Assembly: GCA_949291975.1 (NCBI GenBank) | Contig: CASEYA010000024.1 | Span: forward strand, 1-8,877 | Source: an uncultured Christensenella sp. | Lineage (GTDB): Bacteria > Bacillota > Clostridia > Christensenellales > UBA1242 | Length of the DNA stretch: 8,877 nucleotides | Direction: 5' to 3' | Shown here: one piece after another, positions 1 through 7,008 of the stretch | Layout of the letters: the number at the start of each line of letters is the position of its first letter | Position numbering within the stretch: position 1 is the stretch's first letter | Notes under the pieces: generated by a model | Seen by the model: the letters and a program-made list of their open reading frames with translations, nothing else | Told to the model about the DNA's origin: nothing | The model's database searches: none | Made by a program: the position numbers and the translations under genes

Positions 1-132
1 AATCTTGTGCAGAATGTTTTGGAAAACAGAAAAATTGACACACAATCTTATTTTACTTTGCTATATGAGTTTGGTAAACTTGAAACGGATTATATGGATA
101 TTGCAATAAAAACAATTTTAATGGAGGAATAA
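1..132 (+). CDS. C-terminal end of an unrecognised protein (partial, 5' end outside window)
   Basis: An open frame runs from the first base for 43 codons (NLVQNVLENRK... to ...KTILMEE) and stops at TAA 130-132. The fragment is helical-looking and mixed in charge, with no motif I recognise, so no function is given. The GGAGG ribosome binding site of pgk lies inside its last codons and only one base separates its stop from the pgk ATG. It is therefore probably the preceding gene of the same operon and may be translationally coupled to pgk. It does not resemble the end of glyceraldehyde-3-phosphate dehydrogenase, the most common gene upstream of pgk. That this frame is coding is inferred from its position, strand and tight spacing. 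Confidence 0.65.
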   Translation, partial: NLVQNVLENRKIDTQSYFTLLYEFGKLETDYMDIAIKTILMEE

Positions 133-133
133 A

Positions 134-1330
134 ATGTTTGATAAAGTAACACTAAAAGATTTAGATTTAAGAGGAAAAAGAGTTTTATTAAGAGTGGACT
201 TCAATGTTCCAATGAATGAGGCAGGGAATATAACAAGTGATAAAAGAATTGTTGAAGAGTTGCCAACAATAAAATACTTAATTGAGAACGGAGCAAAAAC
301 CATCATTTGCTCACACCTTGGCAGACCAGAGGGTAAGCCAAATGAAAAATATTCTCTAAGACCAATTGCAAAATATTTGCAAAATCTTTTAAAATTGCCA
401 GTTTTATTTAGTGGTGAAATCTATGGAAAGGAAACAAGAAAATTTGCTCGCAACATGGTAGATGGCGATGTGATGATGCTTGAAAATCTTAGATTTGACC
501 CAGGTGAAGAGGCAAATGACGCTGAATTCTGCAAAAACCTTGCTTCTCTTGCTGATATCTATTGCAATGATGCATTTGGAACAATGCACCGTGCACATGC
601 AAGCACGGTTGGTGTTGCAAAACTTTTGCCTAATTGTGTTGGTTTGTTGGTTGAAAAAGAAATTAAAATGTTTGGAAATCTTCTTTCTAACCCAAGAAGA
701 CCACTTGTTGTTATTCTTGGTGGAGCAAAAATAAAAGATAAGATTGGAGTGATTGAAAACCTCATAAACATTGCTGACATCATTTTGATTGGTGGAGCCA
801 TGGCATACACCTTCTTAGAGGCAAAAGGCTTTAAAATGGGCGCTTCAACCGTTGAAAAAGACAAAATAAATCTAGCAAAACTACTGCTTGACAGGGCTGA
901 GCAAAATGGAACAAAAATCATGCTTCCTGTTGACCATATGGTATCAAAAGAATTTCATGTTCTTGCCGAGGCAGAACCAATTAAAACAGATGAATTTTTA
1001 GATGATGACATAGGCATGGACATAGGACCAAAAACAATAAAACAATATTCAAACATCATTGCAAAAGCAAAAACAATTTTCTGGAATGGGCCAATGGGCG
1101 TTTTTGAGTTTAAGAACTTTGAAAAAGGCACAAAGGCAATTGCAGAAGCAGTTGCAAAATCAAATGCAACCAGCATTGTTGGTGGTGGTGACAGCGTTTC
1201 TGCTGCAACCAAGTTTGGCGTTCAAGACAAAATCACACACCTATCTACTGGTGGAGGGGCAAGTTTAAAACTTTTAGAAGGGCATGGGCTTGTTGGACTT
1301 GATGTGATAAAGGATAAAGTGGGAGATTAA
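134..1330 (+). CDS. pgk: Phosphoglycerate kinase
   Basis: Cytosolic glycolytic enzyme that transfers the acyl phosphate of 1,3-bisphosphoglycerate to ADP, giving ATP and 3-phosphoglycerate. The 398 residues match the family's usual length (about 390-400). The N-terminal substrate domain shows RVDFNVP (20-26), R38, SHLGRP (60-65), ENLRF (117-121) and the R153 segment (NDAFGTMHRAHAS). The nucleotide domain shows GGAKI (196-200), FWNGPMGVFE (316-325), GGGDSVSA (350-357) and STGGGAS (371-377). All expected substrate and nucleotide motifs are present, so the enzyme should be active. ATG 134 follows GGAGG (123-127) embedded in the upstream gene. tpiA begins one base after its stop, so the two are surely co-transcribed. 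The C-terminal tail (GHGLVGLDVI) departs from the common LPGVAAL form but is not a key site. Confidence 0.98.
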   Translation: MFDKVTLKDLDLRGKRVLLRVDFNVPMNEAGNITSDKRIVEELPTIKYLIENGAKTIICSHLGRPEGKPNEKYSLRPIAKYLQNLLKLPVLFSGEIYGKETRKFARNMVDGDVMMLENLRFDPGEEANDAEFCKNLASLADIYCNDAFGTMHRAHASTVGVAKLLPNCVGLLVEKEIKMFGNLLSNPRRPLVVILGGAKIKDKIGVIENLINIADIILIGGAMAYTFLEAKGFKMGASTVEKDKINLAKLLLDRAEQNGTKIMLPVDHMVSKEFHVLAEAEPIKTDEFLDDDIGMDIGPKTIKQYSNIIAKAKTIFWNGPMGVFEFKNFEKGTKAIAEAVAKSNATSIVGGGDSVSAATKFGVQDKITHLSTGGGASLKLLEGHGLVGLDVIKDKVGD

Positions 1331-1331
1331 A

Positions 1332-2060
1332 ATGAAATATATTTTTGGTAATTGGAAAATGAACAACACAAGTGCTGAGGTTAAAGATTTTATAAAATCT
1401 TTTAAACCAGTAAAACAGGATGCTGTTTTTGGTTTGGCTGTTCCTTTTCCTTATATAAAGGAAATGCAAAAAAAACTTGGAAAAAAGGCACAAATTGGTG
1501 CACAAAATGTGTCATTTGCCGAAAGTGGAGCCTATACTGGTGAAATCAGTGCAAAAATGCTTTACGACTGTGGCGCATTATTCTGTCTTGTTGGACACAG
1601 CGAAAGGAGGCAGATTTTTGGCGAAACAAATGAATGGTGCCGTGAAAAAGTTAAAATTTTACAGTCAAGGAATATAATGCCCGTTTTATGTGTGGGGGAA
1701 ACTCTGCAAGAAAATGAAGAAAAGAAGACCAAAAGCGTTCTTAAAACTCAGTTAAAAATTGGGTTATCCAAGGCTGATTTTTCAAAACCTATTATAATAG
1801 CTTACGAACCAGTTTGGGCAATTGGAACAGGAAAAACTCCAACAAAAAAAGAAGTTGACCAAACAATTGGTTATATCAAGGAATATATAAACAAACAATT
1901 CAGCCAAAATCTAAAAGTGCTATATGGTGGAAGTGTTAAATCATCCAACGCAAAAGAACTTTTGTCTGGCGACATTGTCGATGGCGCATTGATTGGTGGT
2001 GCAAGTTTAAAGGTTAATGAATTTTTGGAAATAGCAAAAGTTACAAAGGAGAAAATATGA
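1332..2060 (+). CDS. tpiA: Triose-phosphate isomerase
   Basis: Interconverts dihydroxyacetone phosphate and glyceraldehyde 3-phosphate; a cytosolic TIM-barrel enzyme, normally a dimer. The 242 residues are slightly below the usual 250. Visible motifs: GNWKMN (6-11) with catalytic K9; VGHSERR (87-93) with catalytic H89; AYEPVWAIG (157-165) with catalytic E159; the flexible phosphate-gripping loop IGTGKTPT (164-171); and the phosphate-binding YGGSV (198-202) and GG 222-223. The start ATG 1332 lies 7 bases after GGGAG (1321-1325), which sits at the end of pgk. The stop TGA overlaps the gpmI start in an ATGA arrangement, which suggests translational coupling. Nothing essential is missing. Confidence 0.98.
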   Translation: MKYIFGNWKMNNTSAEVKDFIKSFKPVKQDAVFGLAVPFPYIKEMQKKLGKKAQIGAQNVSFAESGAYTGEISAKMLYDCGALFCLVGHSERRQIFGETNEWCREKVKILQSRNIMPVLCVGETLQENEEKKTKSVLKTQLKIGLSKADFSKPIIIAYEPVWAIGTGKTPTKKEVDQTIGYIKEYINKQFSQNLKVLYGGSVKSSNAKELLSGDIVDGALIGGASLKVNEFLEIAKVTKEKI

Positions 2061-3571
2061 AAACAAGAAGACCAGTTCTTGCCATTGTTCTAGATGGTTT
2101 TGGCATAAACGAAAGCAGTGAAAGTAATCCAGTTAAAGAGGCAAAAATGCCTTTTTGGAAAAATTTGTTAAAGACATATCCTCACACAAGTTTGCAGGCA
2201 AGCGAAGAATATGTTGGCTTGCCTGAGGGACAAATGGGTGGAAGTGAAGTTGGGCACCTTAATCTTGGTGCGGGAACATGTATTTTGCAAGAGTTTATGA
2301 GAATAAACAAGGCAATCAAAGATGGTTCCTTTTTCAATAACAGTGTAATAACTCAGCAAATGAGCAGAGTTAAAAAAAATGGCTCGACCTTGCACCTTGT
2401 TGGGCTTGTTTCTGATGGGGGAATTCACAGTTCTATTTATCATTTGTTAAGCCTTTTAAAATTGGCAAAAAATAAGGGGCTTAAAAATGTAAAAATTCAC
2501 TGCATAACAGACGGCAGAGACACAGCGCCAGATTCTGGTCGTGAGTTTGTAGAGCGTGTTCAAGAGGAAATAAAACAGTTAAAAATTGGCGAAATTGCTA
2601 CTGTTTGTGGAAGATTTTATGCCATGGATAGAGAGCAAAGGTGGAACAGAACAGAAGAGGCATATAATCTTATTGCTCTTGGCAAAGGTAAAAAGGTTAA
2701 AACCTTTCAACAGGCTTTTGACCTTGAATACGCAAAGAAAACCAGTGATGAATTTTTGCCTCCATATGCAGTGGGCGGATATAAGGGCATGAAAGATAAA
2801 GATGAAATATTTTTCTTCAATTTCAGACCTGACCGTATGCGTCAAATAACAAATGCTTTTTTTAGTAAAAAATTTACTGAATTCAAACGAGCAATAAAGC
2901 CTGTTACTTGCGTTTCAATGGCTGTATATGATAAAAAGTTTAAGGCAGTAAAAGTTGCCTTTCCTGCCGAAACCACACATTTAACTCTTTCAAAATATCT
3001 AAGCAAACTTGGTTGCAAGCAACTAAAAGTCAGTGAAACAACAAAATATGCACATGTAACATACTATTTTAACGGTGGCATAGAAAAAGCACCAAAGGGT
3101 GAAGATAGAATTTTAATTGAAAGCGAAAATGTTGATAATTTTGCAAAATTCCCACAAATGAAAGCGCCAGAAATTGCTCAAACAGTTGAAAATGCTTTGG
3201 TAAAACTTAAATATGACTTTATTCTTGTTAATTTTTCTAATGCAGATATGGTTGGGCATACTGGTGACTATAACGCTTGCATAAGCACACTTGAAACACT
3301 TGATAAAGCACTTGAAAAAGTTGTTACTGCTGCTCTTAACATGGGTTATGAATGCGTCATTACTGCTGACCATGGGAATATTGAAGATATGCGTGTTAAA
3401 GCGGGCATGAGCACCACTCACACAAAAAACCCTGTGCCATTTTTGGTTACCGATAAGGGTATCAAGTTCAAAAAAGGAACTTTTGCTCTGTCTTCTTTTG
3501 CTCCAACAGTTCTAGAAATCATGGATTTCCCTGTTCCTGAGGAAATGGATGCGCCTTCACTGATAAAATAA
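2057..3571 (+). CDS. gpmI: 2,3-bisphosphoglycerate-independent phosphoglycerate mutase
   Basis: Isomerises 3-phosphoglycerate and 2-phosphoglycerate through a phosphoserine intermediate. It belongs to the alkaline-phosphatase superfamily and uses two Mn ions. The 504 residues fit the family (about 510). Metal and catalytic residues can be placed: D13 (LDGFG), nucleophile S63 (GQMGGSEVGHLNLGAG), D397 and H401 (NADMVGH), D438 and H439 (TADHG) and H455 (STTHT). Substrate residues include H124 (SDGGIHSS), D152/R154 (TDGRD), R186/R192 (GRFYAMDR), the FRPDRMRQ segment (256-263) and K330. ATG 2057 overlaps the tpiA stop by 4 bp, with AAAGGAG at 2045-2051. It ends the glycolytic cluster. No GC-rich terminator follows, only AT-rich sequence and then a new promoter. 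No eno follows. Confidence 0.98.
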   Translation: MKTRRPVLAIVLDGFGINESSESNPVKEAKMPFWKNLLKTYPHTSLQASEEYVGLPEGQMGGSEVGHLNLGAGTCILQEFMRINKAIKDGSFFNNSVITQQMSRVKKNGSTLHLVGLVSDGGIHSSIYHLLSLLKLAKNKGLKNVKIHCITDGRDTAPDSGREFVERVQEEIKQLKIGEIATVCGRFYAMDREQRWNRTEEAYNLIALGKGKKVKTFQQAFDLEYAKKTSDEFLPPYAVGGYKGMKDKDEIFFFNFRPDRMRQITNAFFSKKFTEFKRAIKPVTCVSMAVYDKKFKAVKVAFPAETTHLTLSKYLSKLGCKQLKVSETTKYAHVTYYFNGGIEKAPKGEDRILIESENVDNFAKFPQMKAPEIAQTVENALVKLKYDFILVNFSNADMVGHTGDYNACISTLETLDKALEKVVTAALNMGYECVITADHGNIEDMRVKAGMSTTHTKNPVPFLVTDKGIKFKKGTFALSSFAPTVLEIMDFPVPEEMDAPSLIK

Positions 3572-3634
3572 TTGCAATAAATTTGATTTTTGTTAAAAAT
3601 TTTTGATATTTTATTCATTAAATATGAAATAATC

Positions 3635-3664
3635 TTGACAAACAATGTTTAAATAAAGTAATAT
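3635..3664 (+). promoter_or_regulatory. Sigma-A-type promoter for the 77-residue membrane protein
   Basis: A perfect -35 box TTGACA (3635-3640), an 18-bp spacer and a -10-like TAATAT (3659-3664). Initiation would fall near 3671, leaving a leader of about 14 nt that still contains GGAG (3675-3678) upstream of ATG 3685. The rest of the 113-bp gap after gpmI is AT-rich, with no GC-rich hairpin, so some read-through from gpmI is possible. Confidence 0.65.
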
Positions 3665-3684
3665 TTGTTATATAGGAGTAGCAA

Positions 3685-3918
3685 ATGAGTTTTTTGATGC
3701 TTGATGCATTTAACAGCATAATTAATACATTGTTTAGAGATATACCTGATTATCTAAGGTATATTCTTATACTTGTCTTTTTAGCACTTGCGTTTTTTGC
3801 CTTGGCAAAAACACTCAACTTAAAAAAAGATGCAGAAAAATCACCAATTAGATATGGATTTTTAGTTCTTTTTATACTATTTTTCACACTTTGTATGCTT
3901 TATGTGTGGCTCAGATAA
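3685..3918 (+). CDS. Small two-helix membrane protein, unknown function
   Basis: A 77-residue protein I do not recognise. Two hydrophobic stretches are plain: residues about 24-41 (LRYILILVFLALAFFALA) and 58-76 (GFLVLFILFFTLCMLYVWL). They are joined by a basic loop (42-57, KTLNLKKDAEKSPIRY). By the positive-inside rule the loop is cytoplasmic and both ends face outward, which is the same topology as SecG next door. It lacks the conserved SecG loop sequence. It has its own good promoter and GGAG ribosome binding site, and secG starts 75 bp downstream from another promoter. In some related clostridial genomes enolase lies between gpmI and secG; here this small gene takes that place. Existence as a gene is well supported by promoter, ribosome binding site and coherent composition; the role is unknown. 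Confidence 0.75.
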   Translation: MSFLMLDAFNSIINTLFRDIPDYLRYILILVFLALAFFALAKTLNLKKDAEKSPIRYGFLVLFILFFTLCMLYVWLR

Positions 3919-3937
3919 AAAAATATTAAAAATTCAC

Positions 3938-3966
3938 TTGAAAAGTTAAAAGTTTTGTGATACAAT
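3938..3966 (+). promoter_or_regulatory. Extended -10 promoter for secG
   Basis: TTGAAA (3938-3943), a 17-bp spacer and TACAAT (3961-3966), with TGA directly before the -10 box (extended -10, TGN). Initiation would be near 3973, about 21 nt before the secG ATG and upstream of its GGAGGA (3985-3990). Box quality and exact spacing make this one of the stronger promoter calls in the window. Confidence 0.7.
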
Positions 3967-3993
3967 CATTTTACTTATATTTTTGGAGGAATT

Positions 3994-4305
3994 ATGTTCG
4001 GCTCAATGGCTAATATGCTTGGTGTATCTGCAGCGTTTGCAAATTTTGTGTCCTATACAAAAATTGTGCTGATTGCATTAATTGCTGTATGTGCTATTGC
4101 AATCATCGTTTTAGTGCTTTGCCAAAAAGGAAACAGTGGCGGATTTAATGCACTAAGTGGAACAACAGAAACCTATTATGCACAAAACAAAGGCAAAACG
4201 CTGGAAGGCAGACTTAAAAAATGGACCATTGCTCTTGGAGTTTTGATTGCAGTTTTCACAATTGTATATTTCATTTTATGGTCAATTGTTCAGGCAGATT
4301 TATAA
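3994..4305 (+). CDS. secG: Protein translocase subunit SecG
   Basis: Small integral membrane subunit of the SecYEG channel, aiding SecA-driven export. The 103 residues carry two hydrophobic helices (about 22-43 and 77-97). The loop after helix 1 is typical of SecG: VLCQKGNSGGFNALSG (41-56), equivalent to the family's VLLQ(K/R)GKGAG...SG pattern, then a basic stretch (GKTLEGRLKK, 67-76) before helix 2. The N-terminus is about 20 residues longer than many homologues. ATG 3994 is supported by GGAGGA (3985-3990); internal Met5 and Met8 are less well placed. It is followed within 6 bp by a terminator-like hairpin and then rnr, the order secG-rnr-smpB-ssrA being common in Bacillota. Confidence 0.92.
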   Translation: MFGSMANMLGVSAAFANFVSYTKIVLIALIAVCAIAIIVLVLCQKGNSGGFNALSGTTETYYAQNKGKTLEGRLKKWTIALGVLIAVFTIVYFILWSIVQADL

Positions 4306-4310
4306 TATTA

Positions 4311-4338
4311 GAGGAGGACATGTTGTTGTCCTCTTTTT
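4311..4338 (+). terminator. Intrinsic terminator between secG and rnr
   Basis: A 7-bp stem GAGGACA (4314-4320) / TGTCCTC (4327-4333) closes a 6-nt loop and is followed by TTTTT (4334-4338). Outer A-U and G-U pairs can lengthen the stem. It begins 5 bases after the secG stop. rnr starts only 26 bases after the T-run, too close for a separate promoter downstream, so rnr probably depends on partial read-through or on a promoter inside secG. Confidence 0.75.
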
Positions 4339-4364
4339 GCGTTTTATAAAAAAAGGAGAATTAC

Positions 4365-6473
4365 ATGGAAAACATTTTAGAATACATAACAACCAACAAC
4401 CTTGACTATTTAAAACAAGGCGAACTTTCCCGTGTTATCAGCACTGCATTAAATCTTGATAATGCAGAGGTTTTTGCTGAGATTTCAAGGCTTTTAAAGC
4501 AAGGCGAACTTGTTTTGACTGGTGGTCAAAAGATAATTGCAACAAGTAAACTTGGACTTCACAAGGGCAGGCTTATTGGTAATGCCCGAGGTTTTGCTTT
4601 TTGTAAATTACTCGATAGTGACCAGCCAGATGTTTTTATTCCTCATGTAAAACTTAAAAACGCACTAAATAAAGATATTGTTCTTATAAAAATAATCACA
4701 AAAGATGATAAACAAGAGGGCGAAGTTTTTAAAATTGTTGAAAGGAATAAAGAAAACATTGTTGGAACCCTTTTAATGACAAACCCAAAATTTGCCTTTG
4801 TTAAACCAGACGATAGTCATAATTTCAGTGATATTTATGTCAAACTTGATAAAAAAATCAGAGCAAAGCATCTTGACAAAGTTGTTGTTCGAATTGAAAA
4901 GTTCGACAAAGATGGCAAAAATCCTGAGGGCAAGATTGTCGAGGTTCTTGGTAATGCAAACGGCAAAGGCGTTGATATTCTGTCTATCATTCGTGAATAT
5001 AACCTTTATGAAGAGTTTGAGCCAGAAGTGTTAAAAGAAGCACGCAGTGTTCCAGATGTTGTTCGCCCAGAGGACAAAGAGGGCAGAGTTGACTTCACAA
5101 AAGAACAAATTGTGACCATTGACGGCGAGGACGCACGAGATTTTGACGATGCCATTTCCATAGATAGAACTGAAGACGGTTGGAAACTTGGTGTTCACAT
5201 TGCCGATGTAAGTCATTATGTAAAAATTGGCTCAGCACTTGATAGCGAAGCATTAAAGCGTGGCACAAGCGTATATTTTTGTGACCGTGTTTTGCCAATG
5301 CTTCCCGTTGAACTGAGCAACGGAATTTGTTCGTTAAACCCAGACGTAGAAAGACTTACCATGTCTGTTGTTATGAATATAGATTCAAAAGGCAAGGTAA
5401 CAGACTATAAAATTTGTGAAGGTGTCATCAAGTCTTGTGCACGCATGACCTATACCGATGTTTATGCAATTTTGCAAAATGACGAAAAAACTTGCAAAAA
5501 ATATGAAAATTTAGTGCAAAAATTCAAAATTATGGAAGAACTTCATAATGTCCTCTTTAAATTGCGTGAAAAAAGAGGTGCACTTGACCTTGATGTTCCA
5601 GAGGCAAAAATCATTCTCAACGAATTTGGCGCTGTTGTAGATGTGGTAGAATACGAGCGAAACACTGCACATAGACTCATAGAAAGTTTTATGCTTCTCG
5701 CCAACGAAGTGGTTGCAAAAGATATTTGCGAAAGAAAATTGCCATGCGTATATCGTGTTCACGAGCAACCAGATGCAATCAAAATGAGCAATTTCTTTGC
5801 TTTTGTATCTAGTCTTGGTCTTCACATAAAAGGTCAGGCAGAAAGTGTTAGACCAAAAGATTTACAAAACTTGCTTGTCAGCATAAAGGGCAAAGATTAC
5901 GAAACCGTTGTAAACAAAGTTATGCTTCGCTCTTTGCAAAAAGCAAGATATGCAAGCGAAAATCTTGGGCATTTTGGACTTGCTGCTCCGTTTTATTGTC
6001 ATTTCACTTCACCAATACGAAGATATCCTGATTTAATGGTTCACAGAATACTCAAAAATTGTGTGCTTAACAAGGCTGATTATAACAGAATTGAGTTTTA
6101 TAAAGATTTTGTTGTTACAGCAAGCATTGAGTCCAGCGACCGAGAAAAACTTGCCGAAACGGCAGAAAGAGCGGTTGATGACCTTAAAAAAGCCGAGTTT
6201 ATGCAAAATAAAATTGGAGAAGTTTACGAGGGTATTGTCAGCGGAGTTAACACTTTTGGGGTGTTTGTTGAACTTCCTAACACAGTTGAAGGGCTTTGTG
6301 CAGAAGCAGATTTGCCTTTCGATGTATATACTTATATTGAGAACCAATATCTTCTCAAAGGCAATAAAAACAGTTTTCAATTAGGTCAAAAAGTCAAGGT
6401 AGAAGTTGTCGAAGTTAATCTTCAAAAGCGTCAAATAAATTTCAAAATTGTAAAAAATGATGAAAAAAGTTGA
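4365..6473 (+). CDS. rnr: Ribonuclease R (3'-5' exoribonuclease, RNase II/RNB family)
   Basis: Processively degrades structured RNA from the 3' end, including rRNA fragments and the defective mRNA released by trans-translation. The 702 residues show the RNase R order: an N-terminal winged-helix-like region (about 1-65); two cold-shock domains (about 68-110 with RGFAFCKL, and 130-180 with NPKFAFVKPDD); an RNB catalytic domain (about 245-575); and an S1 domain (about 617-698, VYEGIVSGVNTFGVFVELP). The metal-binding cluster is DGEDARDFDDA (253-263), with D253, D259, D261 and D262 in the expected spacing. HFTSPIRRYPDL (546-557) is another family signature. It has no lysine-rich tail after S1, unlike the E. 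coli enzyme, and is shorter than the 770-810 residues of well-known homologues. ATG 4365 follows GGAG (4355-4358). smpB and ssrA directly downstream fit its role in ribosome rescue. Confidence 0.97.
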   Translation: MENILEYITTNNLDYLKQGELSRVISTALNLDNAEVFAEISRLLKQGELVLTGGQKIIATSKLGLHKGRLIGNARGFAFCKLLDSDQPDVFIPHVKLKNALNKDIVLIKIITKDDKQEGEVFKIVERNKENIVGTLLMTNPKFAFVKPDDSHNFSDIYVKLDKKIRAKHLDKVVVRIEKFDKDGKNPEGKIVEVLGNANGKGVDILSIIREYNLYEEFEPEVLKEARSVPDVVRPEDKEGRVDFTKEQIVTIDGEDARDFDDAISIDRTEDGWKLGVHIADVSHYVKIGSALDSEALKRGTSVYFCDRVLPMLPVELSNGICSLNPDVERLTMSVVMNIDSKGKVTDYKICEGVIKSCARMTYTDVYAILQNDEKTCKKYENLVQKFKIMEELHNVLFKLREKRGALDLDVPEAKIILNEFGAVVDVVEYERNTAHRLIESFMLLANEVVAKDICERKLPCVYRVHEQPDAIKMSNFFAFVSSLGLHIKGQAESVRPKDLQNLLVSIKGKDYETVVNKVMLRSLQKARYASENLGHFGLAAPFYCHFTSPIRRYPDLMVHRILKNCVLNKADYNRIEFYKDFVVTASIESSDREKLAETAERAVDDLKKAEFMQNKIGEVYEGIVSGVNTFGVFVELPNTVEGLCAEADLPFDVYTYIENQYLLKGNKNSFQLGQKVKVEVVEVNLQKRQINFKIVKNDEKS

Positions 6474-6510
6474 TTTTTTGCGTTTTTTTCTGTAATTTTT
6501 TAAAAAGGTA

Positions 6511-6539
6511 TTGAAAATTTTATTAAATAGTGATATAAT
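6511..6539 (+). promoter_or_regulatory. Near-consensus extended -10 promoter in front of smpB
   Basis: TTGAAA (6511-6516), a 17-bp spacer and a perfect TATAAT (6534-6539) preceded by TGA (6531-6533), an extended -10. Initiation is expected near 6546, leaving only about 7 nt before the smpB ATG at 6553 and cutting into the GAGG ribosome binding site (6544-6547). It could drive smpB together with ssrA. Confidence 0.75.
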
Positions 6540-6552
6540 ACGAGAGGTAGAA

Positions 6553-7008
6553 ATGGAAAACATCGCTACTAACAAACGAGCACAGTTTGAATATTTTGTC
6601 CTTGAACGATTTAATGCTGGAATATCTTTGGTTGGCTGTGAGGTTAAAAGCATAAGGCAAAAGAATGTTAGCATAAACGAAAGTTTTATAACATTCAGAA
6701 ATGGCGAGGCGTTTATTCACAATATGTTTATTAAAACATTCAGCCAGACAAAAAATTTTGTGCCAGATGAAAGAAGAACAAGAAAACTTTTGCTTAATAA
6801 AAAAGAAATTCTTGATTTACAGCGAAAAGTTGAGCAAAAAGGGCTTACCTGTGTTCCCCTAAGAGTCTATCTTGACAGACAATATGTAAAACTTGAAGTT
6901 GCACTATGCAGGGGAAAACTTCTTCACGACAAAAGAGAAAGCATCAAAAAAAGGGATACAGAAAGAAATATTCAACAAAAATTAAAGATGCAAAGCCATA
7001 ATACTTAG
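6553..7008 (+). CDS. smpB: SsrA-binding protein SmpB
   Basis: Binds the tRNA-like domain of tmRNA and carries it into the empty A site of stalled ribosomes. The 151 residues match the family (about 150-160). Signatures: LVGCEVKSIR (26-35), FIHNMFI (54-60), RTRKLLLNKKEI (75-86), VPLRVYL (101-107), GKLLHDKR (121-128) and the basic C-terminal tail IKKRDTERNIQQKLK that enters the mRNA channel. I chose ATG 6553, which gives the family's MENIATNKRA-type start. The frame stays open to a TTG at 6511, but that TTG is the -35 box of the promoter and the added residues are not SmpB-like. The stop is TAG; its G is also the first base of the mature tmRNA. Confidence 0.97.
   Translation: MENIATNKRAQFEYFVLERFNAGISLVGCEVKSIRQKNVSINESFITFRNGEAFIHNMFIKTFSQTKNFVPDERRTRKLLLNKKEILDLQRKVEQKGLTCVPLRVYLDRQYVKLEVALCRGKLLHDKRESIKKRDTERNIQQKLKMQSHNT
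6971..7002 (+). promoter_or_regulatory. Possible ssrA promoter inside the end of smpB
   Basis: A -10-like CATAAT (6997-7002, 5 of 6 consensus) lies so that initiation would fall at about 7008-7009, the mature tmRNA 5' end. The best upstream -35-like match, TTCAAC (6971-6976), is poor and 20 bp away, and there is no extended -10. The bases also code for SmpB residues (HNT region), so the match may be chance. Confidence 0.3.

Noticed and set aside
559..921. 120-codon open frame on the - strand inside pgk, and similar antisense frames elsewhere
   Set aside because: They lie opposite conserved enzyme genes, lack ribosome binding sites and show no recognisable protein features; they mirror the codon pattern of the + strand genes.
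6463..6505. A6/T6 hairpin with T-rich tail at the end of rnr as a terminator
   Set aside because: The stem is A-U only, with the rnr stop codon in its loop, so it is too weak to call.
6511..6552. Upstream TTG start that would lengthen SmpB by 14 residues
   Set aside because: The TTG is the -35 box of a strong promoter whose transcript starts downstream of it, and the extra residues are not SmpB-like.
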